Source of the DNA: Propionibacteriaceae bacterium
GTDB lineage: Bacteria > Actinomycetota > Actinomycetes > Propionibacteriales > Propionibacteriaceae
Direction: 5' to 3'
Assembly: GCA_031261485.1 (NCBI GenBank)
Contig: JAISJO010000091.1
Location: 62,001 to 126,000, forward strand
Length of the DNA: 64,000 nt
Positions within the stretch are counted from its first letter, which is position 1. The number at the start of each line of letters is the position of its first letter. The position numbers were made by a program, and so were the translations under genes. Below, piece by piece: positions 26,471 to 34,787 of the stretch. The notes beneath the pieces are model-generated. The model searched no databases. It saw only the letters and a program-made list of their open reading frames with translations, and was not told the DNA's origin.

Positions 26471-27286
26471 ATGGCAACGAAGAAACCGAGTAGTAGCTCG
26501 GCGAGCAAGCCGACCAAGCCAGCCACCGCCAAGGCTGAGTCGGCTAAGAACTGGCAACCCACTGCTGAGGCCAAGGGGAAGGCCACACAGCTACGCATCA
26601 TCGCGTTCATCCTGTGGCTCGTCGCCATCGGGCTAGAGGCATTCACCATTTTCTGGGTGCTCCCGCGTCCGGCATTGGGTGACGCCGCCACACCTGACGG
26701 CTCAGCGTCGACTATCTTCATGGTCGTCCTCATCGGGGCCATTGTGGTCATTGGCGTCATCGCCCTCATCGGGTCGCTCATGTGGAAGAAGGCTGGCCGT
26801 CTCGACCCGCCGTCTGAAGCGAACAAGGTCACGTTCTTCCTGAAGACCCAACTGGGTGTCATCATGACGCTCATCGCCTTCGTCCCGCTCATCATCCTCA
26901 TCTTCCTGAACAAGGGCATGAGCAAGAATCAGAAGACCCTGGCTGGCATCGTGGGCATCGTCGTGCTTCTTCTCGTCGGTGTGGGTTCTGCTGACCTCGC
27001 GCCGGTTTCCTCTGAGGACATGGGCAATCAGACCGACTCCGCCATCTCTGCCATTGGCTCTGACTCCGTGTACTGGGTGCCGGGCGGCAATGTGTACCAC
27101 TACTGCTCGGACTACAACGGCAAGATCATTCCGGCCTTCTCCCGTTCCGATGTCACCACCATCACAAATGGCACGGTGGCCGAGGCCGTGGCTGCCAACA
27201 AGAAGCGCCCGAGCATGTACGCCTACTCTGAGTGCGGCTTGACGGAAGGCAGCGTTGCCGAACTCCCCACGGATCAGCCGTCCTGA
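26471..27286 (+). CDS. Hypothetical four-helix membrane protein
   Basis: ATG 26471 is chosen because AAGGAG lies six bases upstream; the ATG at 26456 would place this Shine-Dalgarno inside the coding region. 271 residues: a Lys/Ser/Ala-rich cytoplasmic start, four membrane helices (~40-65, 80-105, 130-150, 160-180), then a ~90-residue domain with 'SDSVYWVPGGNVYHYCSDYNGKIIP' and a second Cys near the end. No family recognised. Its 3' end faces dnaB across a perfect hairpin. Confidence 0.65.
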   Translation: MATKKPSSSSASKPTKPATAKAESAKNWQPTAEAKGKATQLRIIAFILWLVAIGLEAFTIFWVLPRPALGDAATPDGSASTIFMVVLIGAIVVIGVIALIGSLMWKKAGRLDPPSEANKVTFFLKTQLGVIMTLIAFVPLIILIFLNKGMSKNQKTLAGIVGIVVLLLVGVGSADLAPVSSEDMGNQTDSAISAIGSDSVYWVPGGNVYHYCSDYNGKIIPAFSRSDVTTITNGTVAEAVAANKKRPSMYAYSECGLTEGSVAELPTDQPS

Positions 27287-27303
27287 TTCTTTTTCTTTGT
27301 AAA

Positions 27304-27330
27304 CGAGGGGCCCGGATTCCGGGCCCCTCG
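27304..27330. terminator. Bidirectional hairpin between convergent genes
   Basis: CGAGGGGCCCGG, loop ATT and the perfect complement: a 12-bp GC-rich stem between the membrane-protein gene and dnaB. No strong U-tract follows on either side, but position and stability suit transcription termination for both. Confidence 0.75.
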
Positions 27331-27336
27331 TCGCGT

Positions 27337-28734
27337 CTATTCCTGTCCGGCGTCGTCTAGGGCGAAACCCGCACTGGGATCGTCCACGAAACGCGACAAA
27401 TGACCTTGGAAGAGGACATGGATCGTCTTGGTCTGGCCGTTACGGTGTTTGGCAACAATCAAATCCGCTTCTCCCTTGCGGGTGGACTCCTTGTTGTAGG
27501 CGTCCGGTCGGTGAAGCAGGATGACCACGTCCGCGTCTTGTTCCAGAGAGCCCGATTCACGCAGGTTCGACAGCTTCGGTTCCTTGGGTTCCTTGCCTTG
27601 GACGCCCTGCTCGGTCTCGCGGTTCAACTGGGAGATGGCGATGACGGGGATGTCCAGTTCCTTGGCCATGAGCTTGATTTGGCGGGAGAACTCGGAGACT
27701 TCCAGCTGGCGAGACTCAACCTTCTTACCCGAACTCATCAGTTGAATATAGTCGATGACAACGAGTTTCAGGTCGTGGCGTTGACGCAGTCGTCGGGCCT
27801 TGGCCCGTATCTCCATCATCGTCAGGTTCGGGGAATCGTCAATATAGAGCGGAGCAGTGGACAGTTGGCCCGACGCCACGTTGAGCTGCTCCCAGTAATC
27901 GTCCAGGTTGCCTGTACGGATGTTGTGCAGCGGGACGGAACCCTCAGAAGACAGCAGCCTCATCATGATTTCCGTCGAACTCATCTCCAAAGAGAAGATG
28001 GCGGTTGTCATGTGGTTGTGGACAGCAGCAGCGCGCGCGAAGTCGAGGGCGAGAGTCGACTTACCAATGGCAGGGCGGGCGGCCACGATGACCATCTGGC
28101 CCGGATGCAAACCGTTCGTCAACTCGTCCAAGTCGCGGAATCCCGTGGGCACACCGGCGAGACGCCCGTTGTGGGAGGCAAGGGCTTCCATCTCGTCGTA
28201 CGTTGCTTGAATCAGTTCGCCAACCGACTTGTAATCCTCGCCGACACCACCGTCGGTGACTTCGTACATCGTCTGCTGGGCCTGGTCCACGATGTCGTCG
28301 GCGTCCCCCTGCCCTGCATAGCCCAACTGGGCGATGCGGATGGAGGCGTCCACCAGGCGGCGCAGGACAGCCTTCTCCCTCACAATCTCCGCATAGAAGC
28401 TGGCGTTGGAGGCGATGGAGACAGTGGAGAGCAGGTCGTGAATGTACACATGCCCGCCGACGCGCCCGATCTCGCCCAGCTTCGTCAACTCAGCGGCCAC
28501 TGTGATGGCGTCGGCCGGCTCGCCCTTGGAATACAGGTCGAGGATGGTATTGAAAATCAGCTCATGGGCAGGCTTGTAGAAGTCATGGCCCTTGATGATG
28601 CCCATGACGTTGGCGATGGCATCCTTGCTCATCAGCATGGCGCCGAGCACAGACTGTTCGGCGAGCACGTCCTGCGGCGGAATCCTGTCGGGAGCCTCGT
28701 CCACGGGACGCGGGAAATCATGTGCGACGCTCAT
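27337..28734 (-). CDS. dnaB: Replicative DNA helicase DnaB
   Basis: The track ORF is extended upstream; the protein-like start is ATG 28734 (MSVAHDFPRPVDEAPDRIPPQD), giving 465 residues, the usual DnaB length. The N-terminal domain (residues ~20-125) begins 'PPQDVLAEQSVLGAMLMS'. The RecA-like core has Walker A 'AARPAIGKSTLALDFAR' and 'LVVIDYIQLMSSG'. No intein. It unwinds DNA ahead of the replication fork. Its upstream region carries the DnaA-box cluster, so DnaA control of its expression is possible. Confidence 0.95.
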   Translation of the reverse strand: MSVAHDFPRPVDEAPDRIPPQDVLAEQSVLGAMLMSKDAIANVMGIIKGHDFYKPAHELIFNTILDLYSKGEPADAITVAAELTKLGEIGRVGGHVYIHDLLSTVSIASNASFYAEIVREKAVLRRLVDASIRIAQLGYAGQGDADDIVDQAQQTMYEVTDGGVGEDYKSVGELIQATYDEMEALASHNGRLAGVPTGFRDLDELTNGLHPGQMVIVAARPAIGKSTLALDFARAAAVHNHMTTAIFSLEMSSTEIMMRLLSSEGSVPLHNIRTGNLDDYWEQLNVASGQLSTAPLYIDDSPNLTMMEIRAKARRLRQRHDLKLVVIDYIQLMSSGKKVESRQLEVSEFSRQIKLMAKELDIPVIAISQLNRETEQGVQGKEPKEPKLSNLRESGSLEQDADVVILLHRPDAYNKESTRKGEADLIVAKHRNGQTKTIHVLFQGHLSRFVDDPSAGFALDDAGQE

Positions 28735-29213
28735 AACCCTCTTCCCTGTGTCGTTGGACGCCCAATGCGAGCGACCACTTTCATGGTAGATGTGACCTCG
28801 GACATTTCCTTGGGGGTGGGTTCTCGCAGCATCGTGTGCGTCAATGTACCCCCGTCTTGGGTAGGCAAGCGAATCCTCGGTACACATGCCAGATGTGGAT
28901 AACTTCGTCTTCTCGCACAAAGTTATCCACAGGCCATGGGGATAACTGAAGACGGTTCTGGAAAGACTCGGAAAATACGCTCAGCGACTACCTGTTTCAC
29001 TGTTTCCACACGAATTTGTACGTACGAACCCCTCCGTTCACGATCCGAGCCGCGGCCATACCACACCTGACCAAGGCCCGATAGTATGGCGGTCGTCACT
29101 TATCCACAGAACTTATCCACAAGCCTTGTGGATAGCTTTTTCCCTTCGGCATCGTCCCTCGTCAGCCTGGCTGGCAGTGGACACTATGATGGAAAGCCAT
29201 GGAAAGGAGGGCA
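28735..29213. other. Intergenic region between dnaB and a divergent gene
   Basis: About 480 bases without a gene. It holds four exact DnaA boxes and an AT-richer middle (28960-29030) with TTTCACTGTTTCCACACG. It lies between the divergent starts of dnaB and the 29214 gene, so it must hold at least two promoters. Confidence 0.7.
28894..29135. promoter_or_regulatory. Cluster of DnaA boxes
   Basis: TTATCCACA is present exactly at 28923-28931, 29100-29108 and 29113-29121, and inverted at 28894-28902; a one-mismatch inverted box is at 29127-29135. The two groups are ~170 bases apart around an AT-richer stretch. It could regulate dnaB or titrate DnaA. The lack of dnaA, dnaN or rpmH nearby argues against this being the ordinary oriC. 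Confidence 0.8.
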
Positions 29214-29762
29214 ATGGGGACTGATCCTTTTGACTCTCTGCTGGAAGGAGGATTCCAGCCTTCCGATGCCGCGCAACCCAACGCATTGGGCGTGGACGTG
29301 CCTCCCCGCATTCCCGGCACGAACTCGCCGTCCGCAGTCAGCGACCCAGGCGATGCGCCGACCCTTACTCCCCAACCATCCAGCGAGCCGCAACAAGACT
29401 GGCGCGTCTACGTCCGGCCTTCTGCACCAGCCAAGGACGCACCGCCCGCACAGCCAACCCCGTCGCCCGTTCCTCGCGCTGCCGGATCTGTGGAAGTCGG
29501 TGTCGCCTCGGGCAAGACGATTGGCGCTGCTGTGGCAGGCACCAAGTCACGACGGGCACCACGTCCGAGTCGGGCCGCACAGTCAAACGCCCCCAAATCC
29601 TTGCAGAGATACTGGGGTGTGCGCAGGACGTACAGCAGAACACGCAATCGGCCAGCGAAGTCGATGTCCACCGGGTGGAAGGTGTTCTGGTTCTGGTGCC
29701 TGTTCTTTGCCGCAGTCGTCATCGTGTCGGTGGTGTACCTCGCCATCTTGGCGTGGACATGA
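29214..29762 (+). CDS. Hypothetical Pro/Ala-rich protein with C-terminal membrane anchor
   Basis: ATG 29214 (MGTDPFDSLLEGGFQ) follows AAAGGAGG, whereas the track start at 29199 would contain that site. 182 residues: a low-complexity Pro/Ala/Ser segment, a basic Arg/Lys/Ser region (~110-150), then one C-terminal helix (VFWFWCLFFAAVVIVSVVYLAILAW). A tail-anchored topology with the N-terminus in the cytoplasm is likely. No family recognised. Confidence 0.6.
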   Translation: MGTDPFDSLLEGGFQPSDAAQPNALGVDVPPRIPGTNSPSAVSDPGDAPTLTPQPSSEPQQDWRVYVRPSAPAKDAPPAQPTPSPVPRAAGSVEVGVASGKTIGAAVAGTKSRRAPRPSRAAQSNAPKSLQRYWGVRRTYSRTRNRPAKSMSTGWKVFWFWCLFFAAVVIVSVVYLAILAWT

Positions 29763-29900
29763 AACTCCGCGCGCATCGTGACGAAGTGAGAACGACATGG
29801 GTGTAATTCTTGTCACTTCTGCACTAGAAGTGCCATGTGCTGACATGGACCACCAATACTTCGGCGCACAAGTAGACTAGAGACGTCGAAGGAGTTGTCC

Positions 29901-30107
29901 ATGGAAACCCGTTACATTGTCACCGGCATGACCTGCCAGCACTGTGTCGCGCACGTCACAGAAGAGGTGTCCGCCATCGATGGAGTGAAGAGCGTCGATG
30001 TCGTTCTGGAGGGGCCGATGACTGTCGTCTCCGATGCGCCCATCGATTTCGCTGCCATTTCGGAAGCCGTCGCCGAGGCTGGCGACTACAAAGTATCCCT
30101 GGCCTGA
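29901..30107 (+). CDS. Heavy-metal-associated (HMA) domain protein, CopZ-like
   Basis: 68 residues forming a complete HMA domain with the metal-binding 'GMTCQHC' loop and the usual 'VSAIDGVKSVDVVLE' strand. Such proteins carry Cu(I) to P-type ATPases or repressors. AAGGAG lies six bases before ATG 29901, favoured over the in-frame TTG at 29895. No copper ATPase or CsoR gene is adjacent. Confidence 0.9.
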   Translation: METRYIVTGMTCQHCVAHVTEEVSAIDGVKSVDVVLEGPMTVVSDAPIDFAAISEAVAEAGDYKVSLA

Positions 30108-30262
30108 CAAGGGAAAAGGACTTCTCAACCAAAGAAAGCGGCAAGAATCACAACCGTGTCCTTTCTGAGGATTTCTCAGGATATTCTTGGTTTTCTCGCC
30201 GAATATGGCTAGAGTAGTCGAGTTGCGGAGGACCTGCCTCCCATGACGAAGGGGATTGAACC

Positions 30263-31420
30263 TTGGCTTCTCTCACGAAGACTCTCACCATCGCGCTAGC
30301 GGGCGCGCTTGCCATCGGGCTAAGCGGCTTGGGCGTTAATGCGGCTTTCGGGAAAGACATAACACTTGTCGTCGATGGACAGAGCGCGCCTGTCACGCTC
30401 GTCTACGGCTCTGTTTCAGAACTGTTGGCGACCAACAATGTGACGCTGGATGTGCGTGACCGGGTTGTGCCTGAATTGAGCACTCTGGTCACTCAAGGAA
30501 TGGTCGTGAATGTTTCGCACGCCAGACCTGTCCAACTCACTCTCAACGGCCAGGCGGGCGTGTTCTGGACGTACGCCACGACAGTCGGCCAGGCTATCGC
30601 CGACCTCGGACTGTCCGAAACATCCATCAGGGTCACCACCGCCCTCCAGACGCCTATCCCGTTGTCGGGGTATGCATTCGGTATCGATACCGGCCATGAT
30701 GTGTCGGTGACGGTCGCCGGTTCTCCTCTGGATATCCACGCATTTGGGACTGTCGCTGACGCTCTGCGAAGCGCTGGAGTGACCTTCGCTGCGGGAGACC
30801 TCATTACCCCCGGGCCTGGCGAGTATCTTCGTGACGGCATGGCAATTGTCTTTGTCAAGGTGGTAACCCAGACCGTAATCAGGGATGTGGAGATTCCGTA
30901 CACCGTCCAGAACAGCAACGACGCGGGCATTGCCAAAGGAACAGTAAACGTCGTCACGCCGGGACGGGTTGGCATGGCTTCCCAGACAGTTGTCCAGACC
31001 CTCCACGACGGACAAGTCGTCAGCGAGACTGTCACCGCAGAATCGACATGGCGCGAGCCCGTGACCCAGGTGCAGGTAACGGGAACGAAAGTCATCCCGC
31101 CCGCCGCCGTGGTGCCCGCTGGCGAGGCCCAGGAGATTGCCCACGGCATGGTCCTGGCGCGTGGATGGGGCGAAGGCGAGTTCGCCTGCCTGGTCAACCT
31201 GTGGAACCGCGAGTCCGGTTGGCGCGTGAATGCGTCGAACGCATACTCCGGGGCGTACGGCATCCCGCAGGCCCTGCCTGGTTCGAAGATGGCATCCGCT
31301 GGCGCTGACTGGCAGACCAACCCCGCCACCCAGATCACCTGGGGCCTCGGGTACATCGCAGGCCGCTACGGCACCCCCTGCGGCGCATGGGGCCACTTCA
31401 CCTCAACCGGTTGGTACTGA
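30263..31420 (+). CDS. Rpf-like secreted wall hydrolase (DUF348/G5/lytic transglycosylase-like)
   Basis: 385 residues from a TTG start. Signal-like helix (TLTIALAGALAIGLSGLGVNAAFG), then ubiquitin-like DUF348 units ('ITLVVDGQSAPVTLVYGSVSELLATNNVTL', 'QLTLNGQAGVFWTYATTVGQAIADLG', 'VSVTVAGSPLDIHAFGTVADAL'). A G5 domain ('VIRDVEIPYTVQNSNDAGIAKGTVNVVTPGRVG') follows, and a C-terminal lysozyme-fold segment ('CLVNLWNRESGWRVNASNAYSGAYGIPQALPGSKMA'). The Glu of 'NRESGW' is the expected catalytic acid. It probably cleaves peptidoglycan during growth or resuscitation. A terminator-like hairpin follows. Confidence 0.88.
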   Translation: MASLTKTLTIALAGALAIGLSGLGVNAAFGKDITLVVDGQSAPVTLVYGSVSELLATNNVTLDVRDRVVPELSTLVTQGMVVNVSHARPVQLTLNGQAGVFWTYATTVGQAIADLGLSETSIRVTTALQTPIPLSGYAFGIDTGHDVSVTVAGSPLDIHAFGTVADALRSAGVTFAAGDLITPGPGEYLRDGMAIVFVKVVTQTVIRDVEIPYTVQNSNDAGIAKGTVNVVTPGRVGMASQTVVQTLHDGQVVSETVTAESTWREPVTQVQVTGTKVIPPAAVVPAGEAQEIAHGMVLARGWGEGEFACLVNLWNRESGWRVNASNAYSGAYGIPQALPGSKMASAGADWQTNPATQITWGLGYIAGRYGTPCGAWGHFTSTGWY

Positions 31421-31434
31421 GTTCTATAACGAGT

Positions 31435-31486
31435 CACGGCCCGCCGTTCGCGTCCCAGACGAGGAGCGGCGGGCTGTGCCTTTCTT
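31435..31486 (+). terminator. Intrinsic terminator after the Rpf-like gene
   Basis: Arms CACGGCCCGCCG and CGGCGGGCTGTG pair at 11 of 12 positions around a 20-base loop and are followed by CCTTTCTT. It lies 15 bases past the stop codon. Confidence 0.7.
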
Positions 31487-31571
31487 GGCCTGAGTAGGGT
31501 CGGCCCCACCGCGTGTGTCGCGGCTCGCGTTGCCCCGAAGAGGCCAATGGCCTACAATAGTAAGGCTACAA

Positions 31572-31647
31572 GCGCCCATGGCTCAATGGATAGAGCATCT
31601 GACTACGGATCAGAAGGTTGGGGGTTCAAGTCCCTCTGGGCGCGCCA
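31572..31647 (+). tRNA. tRNA-Arg (anticodon ACG)
   Basis: 76 bases including an encoded CCA. Acceptor stem GCGCCCA/TGGGCGC, D-loop region GGCTCAATGGATAGAGC, anticodon stem CTGA/TCAG around CTACGGA, and T-loop TTCAAGT. The ACG anticodon reads CGN arginine codons. A UUCG hairpin terminator follows directly. Copies of its 3' part occur downstream. Confidence 0.96.
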
Positions 31648-31652
31648 CATAA

Positions 31653-31681
31653 GGCCCGCGACTTCGGTCGTGGGCCCTTTT
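31653..31681 (+). terminator. tRNA-Arg terminator
   Basis: GGCCCGCGAC, tetraloop TTCG, GTCGTGGGCC (one G-T pair), then CTTTT: a standard intrinsic terminator five bases after the tRNA. Confidence 0.9.
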
Positions 31682-31688
31682 GCATTTT

Positions 31689-31860
31689 GCCCAGAGGGAC
31701 TTGAGCCCGTGAGGGTGCGACCACCGAGAGGGAGCCCGGTGGGCTTCCGACCGGGGAAGCGGCGCGAGGATTCCCAAGGAATCGGAGCGAGGTGGATGCG
31801 ACGCAGACACACAAGTCCCTCTGGGCGCGCCAGACTAGGCCCGCGACGCAAGTCGTGGTC
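31689..31860. repeat. Inverted and direct partial copies of the tRNA-Arg 3' end
   Basis: 31689-31708 is complementary to the tRNA T-arm and 3' acceptor strand. At 31812-31832 there is an exact direct copy of tRNA bases 31627-31647 (CAAGTCCC to CGCGCCA), and similarity continues into the terminator hairpin (GGCCCGCGAC). The direct copies are 185 bases apart. This may be the footprint of integration and loss of a tRNA-targeting element. The track ORFs on the minus strand here are antisense-tRNA artefacts. Confidence 0.75.
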
Positions 31861-32002
31861 AACTTTGGCCACTTCCGGGCATTCTTGGGAGCGCACAACG
31901 ATGTTGGCTCAAAGTCAGCCCGAAACCGGCCCTGAAACGGGCGTACTTTGCACCTACTCCGTCAGTCGCCTCCGAAACTGCACGGAGATGGCCAAAGTTG
32001 GC
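31860..32002. repeat. MITE-like element B, copy 2
   Basis: Best-preserved ends: AACTTTGGCC at the left and GGCCAAAGTT at the right are perfect inverted repeats. Internal blocks (GGCTCAAAGTC.GCCCGAAA, TACTTTGCACC.ACTCCG) align with copies at 15102 and 63856. It lies immediately after the tRNA-Arg fragment copy. Confidence 0.8.
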
Positions 32003-32166
32003 CGACCGAGTGGAGCCCTGACCCCGTCAAAATGTTTCGCCAACTGTGCTTGGACTCACCTGCCCCCGAACTCACCTATCGCCGAACTCGCCTATCGCCC
32101 ACCGCACTTCCAAACAGAACCCGCCACTCTCCCGCAGGCCTACCTACCCCCGGTACACTTGGGGAC

Positions 32167-32820
32167 GTGCTGAAAGTACTGATTGTCGATGACCAGTCCC
32201 TCGTCAGTGCGGGGCTGTCCATGATCATCAACGCGCAGACCGACATGGAGGTCGTGGGCAGTGCGGAGTCCGGACTGGTCGGGGTGGAGCAGGCGCATGC
32301 GCTCGAACCGGACGTCGTGCTCATGGACGTACGTATGCCGGACATCGACGGGATTGAGGCGACCCGGCGCATACTGGCTGGTCCTGGTCCTCACCCGCGC
32401 ATTGTCATCCTCACCACCTTTGACCTCGACGAATACCTCATGTCCGCCATCAAGGCTGGGGCGTCCGGGTTCTTACTGAAGAACACCCCACCCGATGATT
32501 TGCTGGGCGCCATCCGTACAGTCCACTCAGGCGATGCTGTCATTGCTCCTTCTTCAACGAAGCGCCTCATCGAACACGTCGCGCTGCGCTCGCCCATCCC
32601 AGCCAATCCGCACGAGTTCGACTGCCTCACCGACCGAGAGCGCGAGGTGCTCCTCCTCATCGCCAAGGGCATGTCCAACCAGGAAATCTCGAAAACCATG
32701 TACCTCTCGGAGACCACGGTGAAAACCCACGTCTCCAAGATTTTGGAGAAGCTAGGGGTGCGCGACCGTGTACAAGCGGTAGTTGAGGCGTACGAGGGCG
32801 GCCTAGTCCATCCAGGGTAA
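32167..32820 (+). CDS. NarL/LuxR-family response regulator (orphan)
   Basis: The track start at 31948 runs through repeat B; the protein-like start is GTG 32167 (MLKVLIVDDQSLVSAG), 217 residues, with TACACT ending seven bases upstream. The receiver domain has the acidic pair DD8-9, phosphorylatable Asp54 in 'DVVLMDVRMPD' and the conserved Lys in 'FLLKNTPP'. The C-terminal LuxR HTH reads 'LTDREREVLLLIAKGMSNQEISKTMYLSETTVKTHVSKILEKLGVRDR'. No histidine kinase lies beside it; a NarL-type kinase at 56771 could be its separated partner, which is inference. Confidence 0.9.
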   Translation: MLKVLIVDDQSLVSAGLSMIINAQTDMEVVGSAESGLVGVEQAHALEPDVVLMDVRMPDIDGIEATRRILAGPGPHPRIVILTTFDLDEYLMSAIKAGASGFLLKNTPPDDLLGAIRTVHSGDAVIAPSSTKRLIEHVALRSPIPANPHEFDCLTDREREVLLLIAKGMSNQEISKTMYLSETTVKTHVSKILEKLGVRDRVQAVVEAYEGGLVHPG

Positions 32821-32862
32821 GCGCTACGCGCAATGAACTGGCGCACTCGGCCTGTCCTCGTC

Positions 32863-32976
32863 ATCCTGCGCGCAGTCGCAGGATCCAGACCCGATGAGAC
32901 ATGGACACCGCGACTGGCGCGCACCGTGATGAAGACGTGGACCCTGCGACTGCGCTTCGCTTGCGCAGGGTGACGG
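32863..32976. repeat. Family A palindromic repeats downstream of the response regulator
   Basis: CATCCTGCGCGCAGTCGCAGG (32864-32884) and CCCTGCGACTGCGC...TTGCGCAGGG (32941-32970) are variants of the dispersed hairpin. They lie between the regulator stop and the fumarase stop and may act as a bidirectional terminator. Confidence 0.6.
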
Positions 32977-32999
32977 TAGCTGCGGAGAACCCCCGACCC

Positions 33000-34661
33000 T
33001 TACAGCCCGGGCCGCTTCCCGATGGTGTACGTCAGGGGCTTGATCGTGGCAAAGAAGTCTGACCCCTTGTCATCAACCACAATGAAGGCAGGGAAGTCCT
33101 TGACTTCGATCTTCCAGATGGCTTCCATGCCCAACTCGGGATACTCCAGAACCTCCACTGAGGTGATGCAGTCCTGTGCGAGGCGTGCTGCCGGACCACC
33201 GATACTGCCCAAATAGAACCCACCGTACTTCTTGCACGCATCGGTCACGGCCTTGGAGCGGTTCCCCTTGGCGACCATGATCATCGAGCCACCAGCGGCT
33301 TGGAATTGGTCGACGTAGGAATCCATGCGTCCCGCAGTGGTGGGGCCGAACGACCCAGAGGGCATTCCTGGGGGAGTCTTGGCCGGTCCGGCGTAGTACA
33401 CCGGATGGTCCTGGAGGTATTCAGGCATGCCCTCGCCAGAATCCAAGCGCTCCTTGATCTTGGCATGCGCGATGTCACGGGCGACAATCATCGTTCCCGT
33501 CAAGGACAGCCGCGTCTTTACTGGATACTTCGACAACTTGGCCAACACGTCAGTCATGGGCTGGTTCAGGTCAATTTCGACGACCTTACCGCCCAGTTCT
33601 TCATCACTGGTTTCAGGAAGGTACTGGCCAGGATCGAACTCCAACTGCTCAATGAAGACCCCAGTCGGAGTGATCTTGCCCATGCATTGCCTGTCCGCCG
33701 AACACGACACTGAAATCGCCACCGGCAGGGAAGCCCCATGGCGAGGCAGTCGCACGACCCGAACATCGTGGCAGAAGTACTTACCTCCGAACTGCGCACC
33801 GATGCCCAACCGGCGCGTCATCTCCAACACTTTCTCTTCCAACTCGCGGTCGCGGAAGCCGTGCCCAGCGACCGACCCCGAGGTGGGGAGAGTATCCAGA
33901 TAATGCGCAGAAGCGTACTTCGCGGTCTTCAGTGTGAGTTCGGCGCTCGTCCCGCCAATGACAATGGCCAGGTGGTAAGGCGGGCAGGCCGCCGTCCCCA
34001 GGGAGCGCACCTTCTCTTCCAGGAACTTCATGAGCGATTCCTCGTTGAGAAGGGCTTTTGTCTCCTGATAGAGGTAAGACTTGTTCGCTGAACCGCCGCC
34101 CTTGGCCATGAACAAGAACTTGTAAACTGTGGTGTGGCTGGGCTCAGTGTCGGAGTAAATGTCGATTTGCGCTGGCAGGTTGTTCCCCGTGTTGACTTCG
34201 TCAAACATCGTCAGGGGCGCGTTCTGGGAGTAGCGCAGGTTGAGGTTGGTATAGGCGTTGTACACACCCAGCGACAATGCCCGCTCGTCCGGCCCGTCCG
34301 TGAGAATCTGGGAGCCACGCTTGCCCATGATGATGGCCGTCCCTGTGTCCTGGCACATGGGCAGCACACCCGCCGCTGAGATGACGGCATTCTTCAACAG
34401 ATCCAGGGCGACAAACTTGTCATTGTCGGATGCCTCAGGGTCCTCCATGATGGTGCGCAACTGGGATAGATGCGTGGGTCGCAGGTAATGGGCGATGTCA
34501 TGAAAGGCCGTTTCGGCCAAGAGCGTGAGAGCTTCCGGAGCGACCTCTACAAAGGTACGCCCATCCGCCTCGAATAACCGCACACCCTCGGACGACAACT
34601 GGCGGTACACCGTTGCGTCGCCTTCCGTGGGCAGCATCTCGACATAACTGAACTCGGCCAT
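33000..34661 (-). CDS. fumA: Class I (Fe-S) fumarate hydratase
   Basis: 553 residues covering both the alpha and beta domains of the oxygen-sensitive 4Fe-4S fumarase. Likely cluster-ligand cysteines are in '[11 protein letters not shown]', '[14 protein letters not shown]' and '[18 protein letters not shown]'. The C-terminal '[23 protein letters not shown]' belongs to the beta domain. It interconverts fumarate and malate. Possession of this labile form suggests an anaerobic or microaerobic habit. It is monocistronic and divergent from the AI-2E family gene. Confidence 0.95.
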   Translation of the reverse strand: MAEFSYVEMLPTEGDATVYRQLSSEGVRLFEADGRTFVEVAPEALTLLAETAFHDIAHYLRPTHLSQLRTIMEDPEASDNDKFVALDLLKNAVISAAGVLPMCQDTGTAIIMGKRGSQILTDGPDERALSLGVYNAYTNLNLRYSQNAPLTMFDEVNTGNNLPAQIDIYSDTEPSHTTVYKFLFMAKGGGSANKSYLYQETKALLNEESLMKFLEEKVRSLGTAACPPYHLAIVIGGTSAELTLKTAKYASAHYLDTLPTSGSVAGHGFRDRELEEKVLEMTRRLGIGAQFGGKYFCHDVRVVRLPRHGASLPVAISVSCSADRQCMGKITPTGVFIEQLEFDPGQYLPETSDEELGGKVVEIDLNQPMTDVLAKLSKYPVKTRLSLTGTMIVARDIAHAKIKERLDSGEGMPEYLQDHPVYYAGPAKTPPGMPSGSFGPTTAGRMDSYVDQFQAAGGSMIMVAKGNRSKAVTDACKKYGGFYLGSIGGPAARLAQDCITSVEVLEYPELGMEAIWKIEVKDFPAFIVVDDKGSDFFATIKPLTYTIGKRPGL

Positions 34662-34787
34662 GGAATGCCCCTTCCTACGGTGACTAAGTTACCATCCCGG
34701 CCCCAGTCCCCGTTAGGGGTTGGCGATATCTGCACATCATCGTGTTTCTGGAGGCCACTCACGGGATTCTGCTTGTGTGGCAAACTT

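Noticed and set aside
28894-29135. Calling this the chromosomal origin
   Set aside because: The DnaA boxes are convincing, but dnaA, dnaN, rpmH or parAB are absent and dnaB adjacency alone is not enough.
30108-30262. c-di-AMP (ydaO) riboswitch before the Rpf-like gene
   Set aside because: Such riboswitches precede some actinobacterial rpf genes, but the conserved core blocks are not found in this 155-base region.
31603-31898. Minus-strand ORFs ending in RDLNPQPSDP or RPEGLEPPTF
   Set aside because: These are the well-known antisense translations of tRNA genes; they cover tRNA-Arg and its partial copies and are not proteins.
32076-32924. Antisense ORFs over the response regulator and similar long shadow ORFs over pgi, msrAB, dnaB, alr and ileS
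   Set aside because: They follow the codon phase of well-identified genes on the other strand, typical of high-GC coding DNA.
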